Numbered from the stretch's first letter, positions 8,153 to 16,584 are shown. The stretch is 64,000 nt of DNA from Streptomyces rishiriensis (GCF_030815485.1 NZ_JAUSWV010000001.1:124001-188000), one strand, 5' to 3'. Translations and numbers: made by a program. The notes: a model not told the origin generated them from the letters alone.

Positions 8153-9048
8153 GCGGTTCTCCTCGAGGTGGTGTCGGTCAGCTGCTCGGTCAGAGCGCGG
8201 TGCCAGGCGTCGCGGATCCGCGCGCCGTCGCCGGACTCACCGAGCTGGGCGATGAAGTCCTGCAGATCGGCCATCACGGGAAGGCGGGACAGCAGCGCCA
8301 GGTCGGTCGGGGGCAGCTGGGGAAGGGGCCCGGCCAGCTTCTCCAGGTCGGCCGGCGCGACCGGAGCGGGGTCGGCGGGCAGCAGGACCGGCCCGTAGGC
8401 GGCGCGGTAGCGGGCGATGGCCATCCGCAGCGCGGCGTACCGCCACAGCACCTCATCCGCGCTCTCCAGCGGTACGGCGGTGTCCATGCTGGCCAGCCGT
8501 GCCGTTCTCAGCAGCGCGGCACGCAGCGCGTACAGGCGGGACCACAACTCGCACAGTGCTTCCTCGTGTTCGGCGACCTCCCAGGCGAACACGTCCGGCG
8601 GCAGCCGCAGCGATCCCGCGTCGGGCGACAGGCGGGGAGCGGCCGCGTGGGCGGCCGTGAAGGCCTGGGCGTCGGCCAGCAGTTGTTCGGCGAGCAGGCT
8701 GCAGATGCGGGGTTCGATGTGCTTGCGGAAGTGGTGCACCTCGTAGCCGGAGGCCGTGGCGGCCTCCGCCCGGCGAGCTGTCAGCGTCATGCCCGTCGTG
8801 GCGGGGACGGCACCGAACAGCAGCCGGGCGGCCGGGGCGAGGGGGGCGTGCGGCAGGCGGGCCAGCTGCCCGCGGAGCACCCCGTCCAGGGCGTGGGCTC
8901 GCACGGCCAGATCGTTCGAACCGTGAGCCCGCGCCACGACGCCGGGCAGGTCCAGCAGCTCACCGCCGACGACGGCAGAATCGAGCGGCAGTCCCCGGCG
9001 CAACAGGCGCCGCAGCGCGGCCGCCAGCGTCTCGGCATCGGTGGGCAT
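8149..9048 (-). CDS. Helical protein of unknown function, first gene of the synthetase-like operon
   Basis: 299 residues. ATG 9048 is set by AAGGGAGGTCTC immediately upstream, a strong ribosome binding site. The sequence is nearly all alpha-helical and rich in Ala, Leu and Arg. The first half (LRRLLRRGLPLDSAVVGGEL, then a TTGMTLTARRAEAATASGYE segment and HHFRKHIEPRI) resembles a domain common in Streptomyces regulators next to P-loop genes, but I know no function for it. The C-terminal half carries ALWRYAALRMAIARYRAAYG-like helices. It is probably the regulatory or scaffold member of the operon. Confidence 0.6.
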   Translation of the reverse strand: MPTDAETLAAALRRLLRRGLPLDSAVVGGELLDLPGVVARAHGSNDLAVRAHALDGVLRGQLARLPHAPLAPAARLLFGAVPATTGMTLTARRAEAATASGYEVHHFRKHIEPRICSLLAEQLLADAQAFTAAHAAAPRLSPDAGSLRLPPDVFAWEVAEHEEALCELWSRLYALRAALLRTARLASMDTAVPLESADEVLWRYAALRMAIARYRAAYGPVLLPADPAPVAPADLEKLAGPLPQLPPTDLALLSRLPVMADLQDFIAQLGESGDGARIRDAWHRALTEQLTDTTSRRTA

Positions 9049-9063
9049 GAGACCTCCCTTCAA

Positions 9064-9115
9064 GGGGTCTACCCACAAAATACCCACTCTGATGCCCAAA
9101 AAATACCCACATGCT
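9064..9115 (-). promoter_or_regulatory. Three TACCCAC direct repeats upstream of the operon
   Basis: TACCCAC occurs at 9070-9076, 9081-9087 and 9104-9110 (GTGGGTA on the coding strand), the last two each preceded by A-rich bases. They lie 22-62 bases upstream of ATG 9048 in an otherwise GC-rich stretch. Spacings of 11 and 23 bases put the copies on about the same helix face, which suggests an operator for a multimeric regulator. Confidence 0.45.
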
Positions 9116-9189
9116 TAGGAAGGCATGAAGCGGACTCTCACGCCCTCACAGATCACCGCGTCTACCTGAGCAACGGGGTATGAGGCTCA

Positions 9190-9420
9190 CAACTGGCCGG
9201 CCTGCCTCGCCGGCTCCATTCACGGACGCGGGAGAGCCGGGATGGGCCCGCCGGGAATGGAGACCCCTGCGGCGCATGGCCTGGTCGCGGCCGCGGCACC
9301 GGGCGGTGCAGAACTGTTGCGCGGACGAGGGTGGACTCGGGCAGCGGCTGGGCGCAGGTGTGGCAGTGGCCGGCCTCGATGACCGGGCCAGCTTCTGGAG
9401 CAGCCGCCGGACGCGCGAGC
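9190..9420 (-). pseudogene. Small CxxC-CxxxC zinc-ribbon protein relic
   Basis: Pieced together across frames, the minus strand reads VIEAGHCHTCAQPLPESTL and then QQFCTARCRGRDQ. The pattern is a short treble-clef protein, with two frame changes within about 110 bases. No start or intact frame exists. Weak evidence. Confidence 0.3.
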
Positions 9421-9557
9421 CCGGCCGGGCCGGACGGTGCCTGACTGCCCGGCCCGGCGGCCGCCGGGCATGCTGCGCGTTGCGAGGGAAGGGGAGTCCG
9501 ACCCTCTGCGGATACGCGTTGAGGCCCCGCACCGGTGCGGCAGTGCAGTACGGGGCC

Positions 9558-9794
9558 TCAGGAGCACCCGGCGGTCAGGCCCGCGAGGCGGTTTAGTGCC
9601 GCGTCTCCCACCACAGGAGCAGCAGTGTCACGGCCCCCGCTGCCGAGTTTGTACGCGGCGCCGTGCAGGAACTGACCGGGGACGTTTCGCCCCTGTTGAC
9701 CCGTCCATTTGCCCAGGTGGCGGATGGTTTCGACGCATCGTTTGCCCCAGCGGGACGGGTGCTTGGGCTGGCGTTTCGCGTTACTCTCGTCCAT
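9558..9794 (-). CDS. Small hypothetical protein
   Basis: 78 residues from ATG 9794, with GAGAGGAAC at the right distance upstream. The first 50 residues are basic and amphipathic (KRQPKHPSRWGKRCVETIRH, then LGKWTGQQGRNVPGQFLHGA). The last part reads as ordinary coding sequence in this frame, but a hydrophobic tail (GAVTLLLLWWE) appears in the next frame, so a late frameshift is possible. No family recognised. Confidence 0.4.
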   Translation of the reverse strand: MDESNAKRQPKHPSRWGKRCVETIRHLGKWTGQQGRNVPGQFLHGAAYKLGSGGRDTAAPVVGDAALNRLAGLTAGCS

Positions 9795-9886
9795 ACGGAG
9801 TTCCTCTCGTTAACGGCGTGCTGGAACACCGCGCAAGGAGCCCTCCCAACTCAGAGCCTAGGTCCTGTCTGATAATTGATCTTGTG

Positions 9887-10640
9887 ATGGGTCGTGGTGA
9901 GCTGACGGATGCGGCGTGGGAGCGGATGGCGCCGCTGTTGCCGGGTGTTGACGGGCGGGGTCGTCCGTGGCGGGATCACCGGCAGGTGATCAACGGGGTG
10001 TTGTGGCGGTTGCGGACGGGTGCTCCGTGGCGTGACCTGCCGGAACGCTTCGGGCCGTGGCAGACGGTCTATGAGCGGTTCGCCCGGTGGGAGGCGGACG
10101 GGACCTGGGCCCGCCTGCTCGAGGAGGTCCAGGTCCGCAACGACTCGGCCGGGGCGGTGGAGTGGACCGTGTCGGTCGACTCCACGATCAACCGTGCCCA
10201 CCAGCACGCCGCCGGCGCCCGCAAAAAGGGGCGGCGTCGAGGGACGAACTGGAAGATCCGGAACGCGCGGCGGGTCGTCAGGCGCTCGGCCGGTCCCGCG
10301 GCGGGCTGACCACGAAGGTCCACCTCGCCTGTGACGGCCGGGGCCTGCCCCTGGCCGTCCTCGTCACGCCGGGCAACGTCAACGACTCCACCGCCTTCGA
10401 CGCGGTCCTGGACGCGGTGAGAGTGCCCCGGACCGGCGTCGGTCGGTCGCGCCGCAGGCCCGACGCGGCCATCGCCGACAAAGCGTATTCGTCACGGGCG
10501 ATCCGCCAGACGCTGCGGCGCCGCGGCATCCGGGCGGTGATCCCGGAGAGAGCGGACCAGAAGGCCAACCGGATACGGCGCGGCCGGGCCGGCGGCAGAC
10601 CACCGGCCTTCGACCGCGATCTCTACAGTGTGGCGATCAC
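9887..10640 (+). pseudogene. IS5-family (IS427-like) transposase, two overlapping frames, 3' end lost
   Basis: ATG 9887 opens MGRGELTDAAWERMAPLLPG. The first frame holds WRDLPERFGPWQTVYERF and the first catalytic motif VSVDSTINRAHQHAAGA, and stops at 10309. The second overlaps it and continues with [37 protein letters not shown], the second Asp region (DAAIADKAYSSRAIR) and GGRPPAFDRDLY. It ends abruptly at about 10628 before the last catalytic Glu helix (KxRxxVERxxNRLK), where other sequence is joined. The paired frames are normal for this IS group; the missing end makes it dead. Confidence 0.85.
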
Positions 10641-10990
10641 TGGGTTCCCCTGCTGTGGTTTTCCGAGCCGCCGAAGCCATGTTCGAAGCCCCTGAGCATG
10701 GGGTCGAGTTCCGCTGCCGCGCTGCACAGGGAGCACAGCCGGGTCCCGGGGTGCTCTGCGGCGTCCAGCGCCTGGTCCAGTGTCAGCTTCGGTGCTCCGG
10801 TGGGTGCTTCGTCGCAGTCGACGGCATGGATGACGCCCCGGCCGGGACCGCGGTTGCCGTTCAGCTTCTGCAGGACCCAGCCCGAGGGCCGGCGTTCCCC
10901 GAGGATCTGCTGCTCCGTCGACGGGGGCGGCAGCCGGGTAGTGGGGACGTCGTCGTACGAGACGCCGGGCGCCTCCCGCGCGCCGCTCGA
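10637..10990 (-). pseudogene. DUF6233-like small protein fragment
   Basis: The minus strand reads RRPSGWVLQKLNGNRGPGRG and VIHAVDCDEAPTGAPKLTLD, then CSLCSAAAELDPML. This W-V-L-x-K plus C-terminal CxxC layout resembles the tail of the abundant Streptomyces DUF6233 proteins. The N-terminal helical part and a start codon are missing. It abuts the broken IS5 copy, which may mark the deletion point. Confidence 0.4.
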
Positions 10991-11145
10991 TGAGGTTGGC
11001 TCAGGCGAGCTCGACACCACACGGTGCCGGCCGAGTCGTGGTCCACCTGTTTCTCTCGTCTCAGCAGGCCGTGCGCTGGCGATCGTCGATATGTCTCCTC
11101 GGCGCCGACCAGGGCGACGGGGCCGCCGCCCTTCCGGCAAGCCGG

Positions 11146-12594
11146 TCATCGGCTCGACCGGCCCTGACTCGGCACGCTGGCCGTGGCCGCGGTGGGGTTG
11201 ATCTCGGGCGGCGGTTGGCGGGCGAGAGCGGTGGCGGTCAGGGCGGTGACCGCCATCGCGGCGATGCCGACCAGTGCTGCGGTGGTGTAGGCGTGGTCGT
11301 TCGGGAAGAGATGACCGGTGTCGGTGCCGGTGGCCAGGACCAGGCCGCCTATCGCGCTGCCCAGGGAGTACCCGACGCTGCGGACGACGTAGTTGAAGCT
11401 CATCGCGCTCGACGTCTCGCTCTTGGGCGTGACGGCCAGGATGACGCCGGGCATGGCGGCTGAGAAGCTGCCGACGCCGAAGCCCAGCACACCCATCGCG
11501 ACGAGCAGTTCGGCCAGGTTCGACCGGGCCGCGGCGAAGAGGACGAACCCGCCGCCGACGATGACGGCGCTGCCGGCCAGGAGCAGGGGTGCGTCGATCA
11601 GCGTCCGAACCCGGGGCGTGAGTTTGCCGGCGACGAACCCCAGCACCGAGAACGGGACGAGGACCAGCCCGGCGGCGAAGGTGGTCAGCCCGAAGCCGTA
11701 GCCGGCGCTGTGCGGCGTCTGCGCGTACCGCGTGATGAGCGTGAGCAGGAGGTACATGCCGCTCCCGCCGACGAACATGGCGATGTTCGCTCCGGCGACC
11801 GCCGGGTGCCGTACCGCCCGGACATCGACCAGGGGCGCCTTGCTGCGCAGCTCGGAGGCGATCCAGACGCACAGCAGGAGCACGGCGACGACGGCGAGGA
11901 TCACCGCCACGGCGAGGTGACGGCTCCACAGGCTCCGCTGGCCGGCCAGGAACAGGACGAGGAACAGTCCACCCGCGAGGACGAGCGCGCCCGCCACGTT
12001 CACGTGAGCGGAGCGGCCTTCGGGAGCCGCGGGTATGGAACGCCACGCGGTCAGGAAGGCGACAGCGGTGACGAACAGACCGAAGCCGTAGGCGGCCCGT
12101 ACGCCGCCGATCTCGGCGAGCAGTGCGGTGAGCGGGTAGCCGACGCCGGCGCCGATGATCGAGACCACCGAGATCAGGGCGATCGTCGCCGTGCTGCGCT
12201 CCTCGGGAAGATGGTCCCGGGCCACGCCCATCATCAGCGCCGTCAGACCGAGCCCGACGCCTTGGGCCGCCCTGCCGATGAGCAGCCCCGCGAACGGCAG
12301 CGGCAGCACGGTCAGCGCACTGCCGACGACGACGATCGCCAGCGTGGCGAGGATCGTGGCCCGTCGGTGCGGTCCGGCTCCGAGCCGGCCGAGGACGGGC
12401 GTGGCGACGGCGCCGCTCAGCAGTGCGACGGTCAGCGTCCACTGCGCGCTGTCGAGCGAGACGTGGAACGTGGTCGCCACACTGGTGATCAGCGGCGTCC
12501 CGAGGCTGGCGACCGCCGCCACGACCAGGGCGATGAACATCAGGGCGGGGACCAGGAGCCGCGCCTCGGAGCGCTCCGGGGTGCGCCCCGTCAC
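11146..12594 (-). CDS. MFS efflux transporter, 14-helix drug:H+ antiporter type
   Basis: 482 residues from GTG 12594, which overlaps the marR stop by four bases (GTGA). The protein has about 14 hydrophobic segments, beginning LLVPALMFIALVVAAVASLG. Motif A is seen in GRLGAGPHRRATILATLA (residues about 75-92) and motif C-like glycines in SVVSIIGAGVGYPL. This layout is typical of DHA2 antiporters that export drugs or dyes in exchange for protons. Co-translation with a MarR repressor fits ligand-induced efflux. The substrate cannot be read from the sequence. Confidence 0.85.
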   Translation of the reverse strand: MTGRTPERSEARLLVPALMFIALVVAAVASLGTPLITSVATTFHVSLDSAQWTLTVALLSGAVATPVLGRLGAGPHRRATILATLAIVVVGSALTVLPLPFAGLLIGRAAQGVGLGLTALMMGVARDHLPEERSTATIALISVVSIIGAGVGYPLTALLAEIGGVRAAYGFGLFVTAVAFLTAWRSIPAAPEGRSAHVNVAGALVLAGGLFLVLFLAGQRSLWSRHLAVAVILAVVAVLLLCVWIASELRSKAPLVDVRAVRHPAVAGANIAMFVGGSGMYLLLTLITRYAQTPHSAGYGFGLTTFAAGLVLVPFSVLGFVAGKLTPRVRTLIDAPLLLAGSAVIVGGGFVLFAAARSNLAELLVAMGVLGFGVGSFSAAMPGVILAVTPKSETSSAMSFNYVVRSVGYSLGSAIGGLVLATGTDTGHLFPNDHAYTTAALVGIAAMAVTALTATALARQPPPEINPTAATASVPSQGRSSR

Positions 12595-13049
12595 CGCTTC
12601 GGCCCTTCGCGGTCCTGGCTTTCGAGCTCTGCCAGGTGCGTCAGCGCCGGAAGCGCCGCCACCAGGGCCTCGACCTCGTCGTCGGCGAGTTCGTCGATCA
12701 GCCGCGCGAACGCATCGACGCCCGCCTGGCGCCGCGTCTGAACGTACGACGTGCCGGCCTCGGTCAGACACACCAGCGTGACCCGCTTGTCGGACGCGTC
12801 GCCCCTGCGCTCGACCAGTCCGGACTCCTCCATCACCCGGACCAGCACGGTCATCGCGGGCTGGGTGACACCCTCGATCACGGCCAGATCGGTGATGCGT
12901 CGAGGGCCGGTCCTGTGCAGGGTGGCCAGGGTGGCGGCGGACGTGATGCTCATATCGCGCGGAAGGCGTCTCACAGCCCTGGTGGCCAGCCCGTAGAGGG
13001 CCGACCCGATCGCAGTGGAAGCGTCACGAGTGGCGTCTTGACGGCTCAT
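12591..13049 (-). CDS. MarR-family transcriptional regulator
   Basis: 152 residues from ATG 13049; a TTG at 13064 is possible but less likely. It is a winged-helix protein with recognition-helix region DLAVIEGVTQPAMTVLVRVM and wing ERRGDASDKRVTLVCLTEAG (D-x-R-x-x-x-L pattern), flanked by dimerisation helices. It probably represses itself and the MFS gene downstream, and perhaps the divergent nadC, whose start is only 22 bases away. Loss of binding on contact with a phenolic or drug ligand would be typical. Confidence 0.85.
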   Translation of the reverse strand: MSRQDATRDASTAIGSALYGLATRAVRRLPRDMSITSAATLATLHRTGPRRITDLAVIEGVTQPAMTVLVRVMEESGLVERRGDASDKRVTLVCLTEAGTSYVQTRRQAGVDAFARLIDELADDEVEALVAALPALTHLAELESQDREGPKR

Positions 13050-13071
13050 GCGTGAAGCATACAATATTTAT
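13050..13071. promoter_or_regulatory. Divergent marR / nadC control region
   Basis: Only 22 bases lie between the two start codons, and they are strikingly AT-rich (GCATACAATATTTATATG) for this genome. CATACAAT-ATTTATATG is an imperfect dyad typical of MarR operators, so one bound dimer would cover both starts. Neither gene has a strong ribosome binding site, which suggests leaderless or nearly leaderless transcripts. Confidence 0.5.
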
Positions 13072-14016
13072 ATGAATGATTTATGCATCTCGCTCCCCGA
13101 ACACCGTGACCCAGCCCCGCACCCGGCGCACCAGACGGCGGTCGCCGTCGGCGCCATGGCGGACGCTGTGCGCCGCGCCCTGGCCGAAGACCGCGCCGAG
13201 GACGACATCACCACCCGCTGGTCGGTGCCGGACGGCACCCGCGCCCATGCGCGCGCCGTCGCCCGCCAAGACGGCGTGATCGCCGGCACGGCGATCCCAG
13301 GCGAGGTGTATCGGCAGCTCGGCAGCGATGTCGTCGTCACCGAGCACGTTCAGGACGGCGACCGCGTTCACACCGGGCAGGACCTGCTCACGCTGGCCGG
13401 ACCCGCACGAGAGATCATCACCGGCGAGCGGACAGCTTTGAACTTCCTGCAACGCATGTCTGGCATCGCCACCGCCGCCGCGGCCTTCGCGGAGGCGGTG
13501 ACCGGGCTTCCGGCACGGATCCTGGACACCCGCAAAACAGCGCCCGGGCTTCGGGCGCTCGACAAGGCCGCGGTCGCCGCCGGCGGAGTGAGCAACCACC
13601 GGCTCGACCTCGCGGCGATGGTCCTGCTCAAGGAGAACCACATCGCCGCGGCGGGCGGCGTGAGCGCCGCGATCGCGGCAGTGCACGCGTGTAACACGCG
13701 GGGCGTCGCCGTCGAGGTGGAGGTCGAGTCGGCAGCCCAGGCCATCGAGGCGCTGAGCGCGGGAGTCGAGTGGATCATGCTGGACAACATGTCCATCGAA
13801 GACATGCGGCACATTGTGACACTGCGAGGGTCGGAAGGGCCCCGACTCGAGGCGTCTGGATCCATCACGCTGGACACGGTCAGGGCCGTCGCAGAGACCG
13901 GAGTCGACGCGATATCCGTCGGTGCCATCACCCACAGCGCGCCGGCGTTCGACCTCAGTCTGCTGCTGACGCCGACGGCACCAGCGGGTGGCGGACACCC
14001 GGCGAGGTTCGGATGA
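13072..14016 (+). CDS. nadC: Quinolinate phosphoribosyltransferase (nicotinate-nucleotide pyrophosphorylase)
   Basis: 314 residues from ATG 13072. It converts quinolinate and PRPP to nicotinate mononucleotide, CO2 and PPi in de novo NAD synthesis. Family signatures are present in order: EDDITTRW near residue 45, ALNFLQRMSGIAT, DTRKTAPGLRALDKAAVAAG, SNHRLDLAAMVLLKENHI, EVEVES, EWIMLDNM, LEASGSI and ISVGAITHSAPAFDLS. The Arg, His and Lys residues that grip quinolinate are kept. Genomic nadC usually travels with nadA and nadB; here it stands alone beside a MarR/efflux pair, so it is probably a second copy serving a pathway or salvage need. Confidence 0.9.
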   Translation: MNDLCISLPEHRDPAPHPAHQTAVAVGAMADAVRRALAEDRAEDDITTRWSVPDGTRAHARAVARQDGVIAGTAIPGEVYRQLGSDVVVTEHVQDGDRVHTGQDLLTLAGPAREIITGERTALNFLQRMSGIATAAAAFAEAVTGLPARILDTRKTAPGLRALDKAAVAAGGVSNHRLDLAAMVLLKENHIAAAGGVSAAIAAVHACNTRGVAVEVEVESAAQAIEALSAGVEWIMLDNMSIEDMRHIVTLRGSEGPRLEASGSITLDTVRAVAETGVDAISVGAITHSAPAFDLSLLLTPTAPAGGGHPARFG

Positions 14017-14423
14017 GGCAGTGTCTCCTCCTGCGCGGACGGGCTGGAATGCCCGCCATGGCCGACCCCCTCGACCGGGAGGCCTTCGTTTCCGTCTCCG
14101 GCACGTTCCCCCGCCGCCGAAGGCGCCCGGGGCGCTGAGGAAGACTTCGCCGGGACGCGAACCGGCAGCCGCGGGTGGCAGAGACGAACCAGACCGGATC
14201 AGCACGTCCTCACACATGCCCGGTGCTCCGTCGCCGGGATCGAGCAATCTGAGCGTCAATTGGAAGGGCGCTTGCGGCCCGCGATCTTCTTACCCGCGTC
14301 GATGCCCTGACCGGCGGCCGGGACGTTCGCTGTGTCTTGACGCTCTGTCCGTCCAGCACACACGCACTCGGCTCGGCATCCCGGCCTTCGGCTTCCTCAC
14401 CTGCGTGAGGCGGGACGCTCGCC
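14017..14423. other. Gene-free stretch
   Basis: About 400 bases between nadC and the regulator hybrid. I see only short shadow frames, with no ribosome binding site, conserved motif or strong hairpin. Confidence 0.5.
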
Positions 14424-15329
14424 TCACGCGGCGTCTGCCAACAGGACGGAATCCAGCTTCGTCACCTGCACCACCCGTGCGACCAGCGGCCGGAGCGGGC
14501 CTATCACGCACAGGGACCCGCCCGCAGCCAGGGCCAGCGCACGAACGCCGAGCAGCACGCCCAGGCCCGAGCAGTCGCACACCGGAAGTCGACCCGCCCC
14601 CGTCCCAGTGCTGAGACAAGGCGCTGTGCACCCCGACGGGGATGCACAGAAGGCGAAAGAGGAAGACAACGAACAGTCCACTCCTCGCAGAGCTTTGCAC
14701 AACGCCGCCTGTCTGGCGGCTAGCTCGCGAGAAGACCGTCCGAACCATGGACCGATACGGCGCGGACCGTCTGGGTCACGACCAGCTGGCAGGGCTACGG
14801 GCACGCATCGCGCGGTGCCGGGCGGGGGCGAGCAGTCCGTCAGACGGCGGCGGTGGTGGTACCGCCGAGGTGTCGTGCAGGGGGAGGCGCGGGCCGTAAT
14901 GCGTTTGCCGACCGGCTCCTGCTCGACGAACAGTTCATCGGTGATGGCCTTGACGATCTCCAGCCCGTGTTGGCCGATACGGTCGGGATCGGCGGCTCGG
15001 GCCGCGGGCACGGTGGGGTCGCTGTCCCACACGACGACGTCCACGGCGCGGGTGTTGATGCGCAGTTCCACCAGGACCGGGCCGGGGACGTGCTTGCAGG
15101 CATTGGTGACCAGCTCACTGATCACCAGCTGGGTCAGGTCCCTCGTACGGGCGGATACCGACAGGAGGTAGTCGGCTTCGGCCTGGTCGAGGAAGGCGAG
15201 GGCGTGCTGGCGGGCGTCGGCGATGCAGCCGTCGTCTCGGCCGAGGGTGTATCCGGCGCGGATCAGGTGCTCGTCCGGCTCGGTACGGCCGTCACCGTCG
15301 TCATGGGATGCCTCGGGCGTCGCCCTCAT
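14424..15329 (-). CDS. HATPase_c (RsbW-like) protein joined to a STAS fragment
   Basis: A single open frame of 301 residues from ATG 15329. Residues about 30-165 are an anti-sigma-factor-type ATPase: N-box VISELVTNACKHVPGPVLVE, then VVVWDSDPTVP and the G-box region IGQHGLEIVKAITDELFVEQ. In intact relatives the protein ends just after KRITAR. Here about 80 residues of low-complexity, antisense-looking sequence follow, then the second half of a STAS domain (VCDCSGLGVLLGVRALALAA) to the stop. The two halves are best explained as a deletion joining an rsbW-like gene to a neighbouring STAS gene. The ATPase half could still fold, but the tail is probably junk. Confidence 0.6.
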   Translation of the reverse strand: MRATPEASHDDGDGRTEPDEHLIRAGYTLGRDDGCIADARQHALAFLDQAEADYLLSVSARTRDLTQLVISELVTNACKHVPGPVLVELRINTRAVDVVVWDSDPTVPAARAADPDRIGQHGLEIVKAITDELFVEQEPVGKRITARASPCTTPRRYHHRRRLTDCSPPPGTARCVPVALPAGRDPDGPRRIGPWFGRSSRELAARQAALCKALRGVDCSLSSSFAFCASPSGCTAPCLSTGTGAGRLPVCDCSGLGVLLGVRALALAAGGSLCVIGPLRPLVARVVQVTKLDSVLLADAA

Positions 15330-15486
15330 TGACCGTTCACAAGCGCGCCACTACCCCCGAGCCCGTCATACATGTCACAGGCATGTTATTCAACGTGATC
15401 AGCTGCCTCATGGGGTCTTGGCGGTGGGGCAGAATCGTCCGTGCACGCCCTGTCCCAGGGCTGGCACAAGCGCAGGCGAGGAGACG

Positions 15487-15855
15487 GTGAGCGACATCGA
15501 GAACGCGGACCGGCCAGACCGGTTCTCCGCCGTACACCGCATGGTCGGCGGCGTGCGGGTCGTGACCGTGCAGGGCAAGATCGACAACGACGTCCAAGAA
15601 CTGCTCAGCAAAGCGCTGCTGTCCGGAGACGACGCGGCGCCGCCGTCGCGGATCGTAGTAGACCTCGGCGGCGTGACCTTCATGGACTCCAGCGGCATCA
15701 ACGTCTTCATCACCGCCCACCAGGCCGTAAGCGGCACGCAAGGGTGGGTGCGGATCGCCGCCGCCCAGAACCCCGTCCTGCGCGTCCTGCAGCTGGTCGG
15801 CCTCGACGCCATCATCACCTGCCACCCCACCCTCGAGCAGGCCCTGAACCCCTGA
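15487..15855 (+). CDS. STAS-domain anti-sigma factor antagonist
   Basis: 122 residues from GTG 15487, preceded by GGCGAGGAGACG. The domain is complete: a strand VVTVQGKID, VVDLGGVTFMDSSGINVFIT with the conserved phosphorylation site DSS at residues 67-69 (Ser68 by analogy with SpoIIAA Ser58), and a closing VLQLVGLDAIITCHPTLEQAL helix. In partner switching the unphosphorylated form binds an RsbW-type kinase and frees a SigB-family sigma factor. It diverges from the ATPase hybrid 157 bases away. A broken near-copy lies at 22584-22803. Confidence 0.85.
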   Translation: MSDIENADRPDRFSAVHRMVGGVRVVTVQGKIDNDVQELLSKALLSGDDAAPPSRIVVDLGGVTFMDSSGINVFITAHQAVSGTQGWVRIAAAQNPVLRVLQLVGLDAIITCHPTLEQALNP

Positions 15856-15918
15856 GCCCTACTGCGGGCGCGGGGTGTCCTCCTGGCCCGAGTACCACTG
15901 CACGGCCTCATACGTGAA

Positions 15919-15962
15919 AGACGCCATCGCTGTCGGTCAGCGCGGTCGCCGTTTCGGGTCCT
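15919..15962. repeat. 43-base repeat shared with 23396-23438
   Basis: The bases from AGACGCCATCGCTGTC to GTTTCGGGTC recur at 23396-23438 with one mismatch. In both places they follow a STAS gene, and 15864-15910 also matches the end of the ANTAR gene near 22812-22860. The first copy therefore looks like the second with the ANTAR gene deleted. Confidence 0.75.
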
Positions 15963-16069
15963 CGACCTTCCCGAGCTCATCGGGGCGCGAGAGGGGTCCA
16001 CTCCTCGTAGTTGCGCCCTATCGAGGGATCCGAGCAGCACTCGACGGCCCTCGTGCGGGGCGAGGTATA

Positions 16070-16104
16070 CAAACCCGGATTTTGTTGACATCGCAACGGG
16101 TTTG
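16070..16104. repeat. Inverted repeat CAAACCCG...CGGGTTTG before a STAS gene
   Basis: Perfect 8-base arms (16070-16077 and 16097-16104) flank an AT-rich 19-base centre containing TTGTTGACA, about 60 bases upstream of ATG 16165. The TTGACA-like box inside the dyad suggests a promoter and operator for the following gene. Confidence 0.4.
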
Positions 16105-16164
16105 CGTTTGCGTGGGGCTGTCGACTCCGTGGGCACTTCCTCGGGGGAAGAACGAGGTGGTCCC

Positions 16165-16530
16165 ATGGACGCATCCCTTCTGACTGTCTCCCAGCACACC
16201 ACTGCTCAGGGAGTGCACGTCCTGACGCCGCACGGCGAGATCGACCACAGCAGCGTGGCATTTGCGGGCTGGGCGTTCGACAGCGGCGCGGGCGACCGAT
16301 GCGCGCCGTGCACGGTCGTCGACTTCGAGCACGTCACGTTCATGGACTCCAGCGGCCTCCACTTCCTCCTCTACGCCTACCTTGCCGCACAGGAGAGTGA
16401 CGGCTGGATCCGCCTGGCGAACGTTCCCCCAGCCGTGCAGCGCCTACTGCGCATCGTCGGCCTCGATGAGCTCCTGCCGACCTATGCCACGCTCCAAGCC
16501 GCCCTCCCGCCTGAAATCGTTGCGCCGTGA
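16165..16530 (+). CDS. STAS-domain anti-sigma factor antagonist
   Basis: 121 residues from ATG 16165 with GAGGTGG upstream. The STAS core shows VHVLTPHGEIDHSS, VVDFEHVTFMDSSGLHFLLY (site Ser62), and a C-terminal NVPPAVQRLLRIVGLDELLP helix. It should switch a cognate HATPase anti-sigma factor by phosphorylation of the DSS serine. The nearest ATPase is the decayed MEDS gene just downstream on the other strand. A degenerate duplicate of this gene lies at 18876-19200. Confidence 0.85.
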   Translation: MDASLLTVSQHTTAQGVHVLTPHGEIDHSSVAFAGWAFDSGAGDRCAPCTVVDFEHVTFMDSSGLHFLLYAYLAAQESDGWIRLANVPPAVQRLLRIVGLDELLPTYATLQAALPPEIVAP

Positions 16531-16584
16531 AAGCAGAAGCGGGGCGGGCGGCCATGCGGACAGGGTGGCCGCCCATGCGCGCTG

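Noticed and set aside
9060..9115. CRISPR array or replication iterons at the TACCCAC repeats
   Set aside because: There are only three 7-base copies, without spacers of constant length or a replication gene. An operator is the simpler reading.
9887..10309. IS5 transposase frame change taken as damage
   Set aside because: The overlapping two-frame layout is normal for IS427-type elements. The evidence for inactivation is the lost 3' end instead.
10637..12442. 601-codon minus-strand frame through the MFS gene
   Set aside because: It runs in a different frame from the MFS transporter, which has full membrane topology. Only its last 110 codons (DUF6233-like) look genuine.
14424..15329. Designed ATPase-STAS fusion protein
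   Set aside because: The linker looks like antisense, low-complexity sequence and the STAS half lacks its first strands, so an accidental deletion fusion is more likely.
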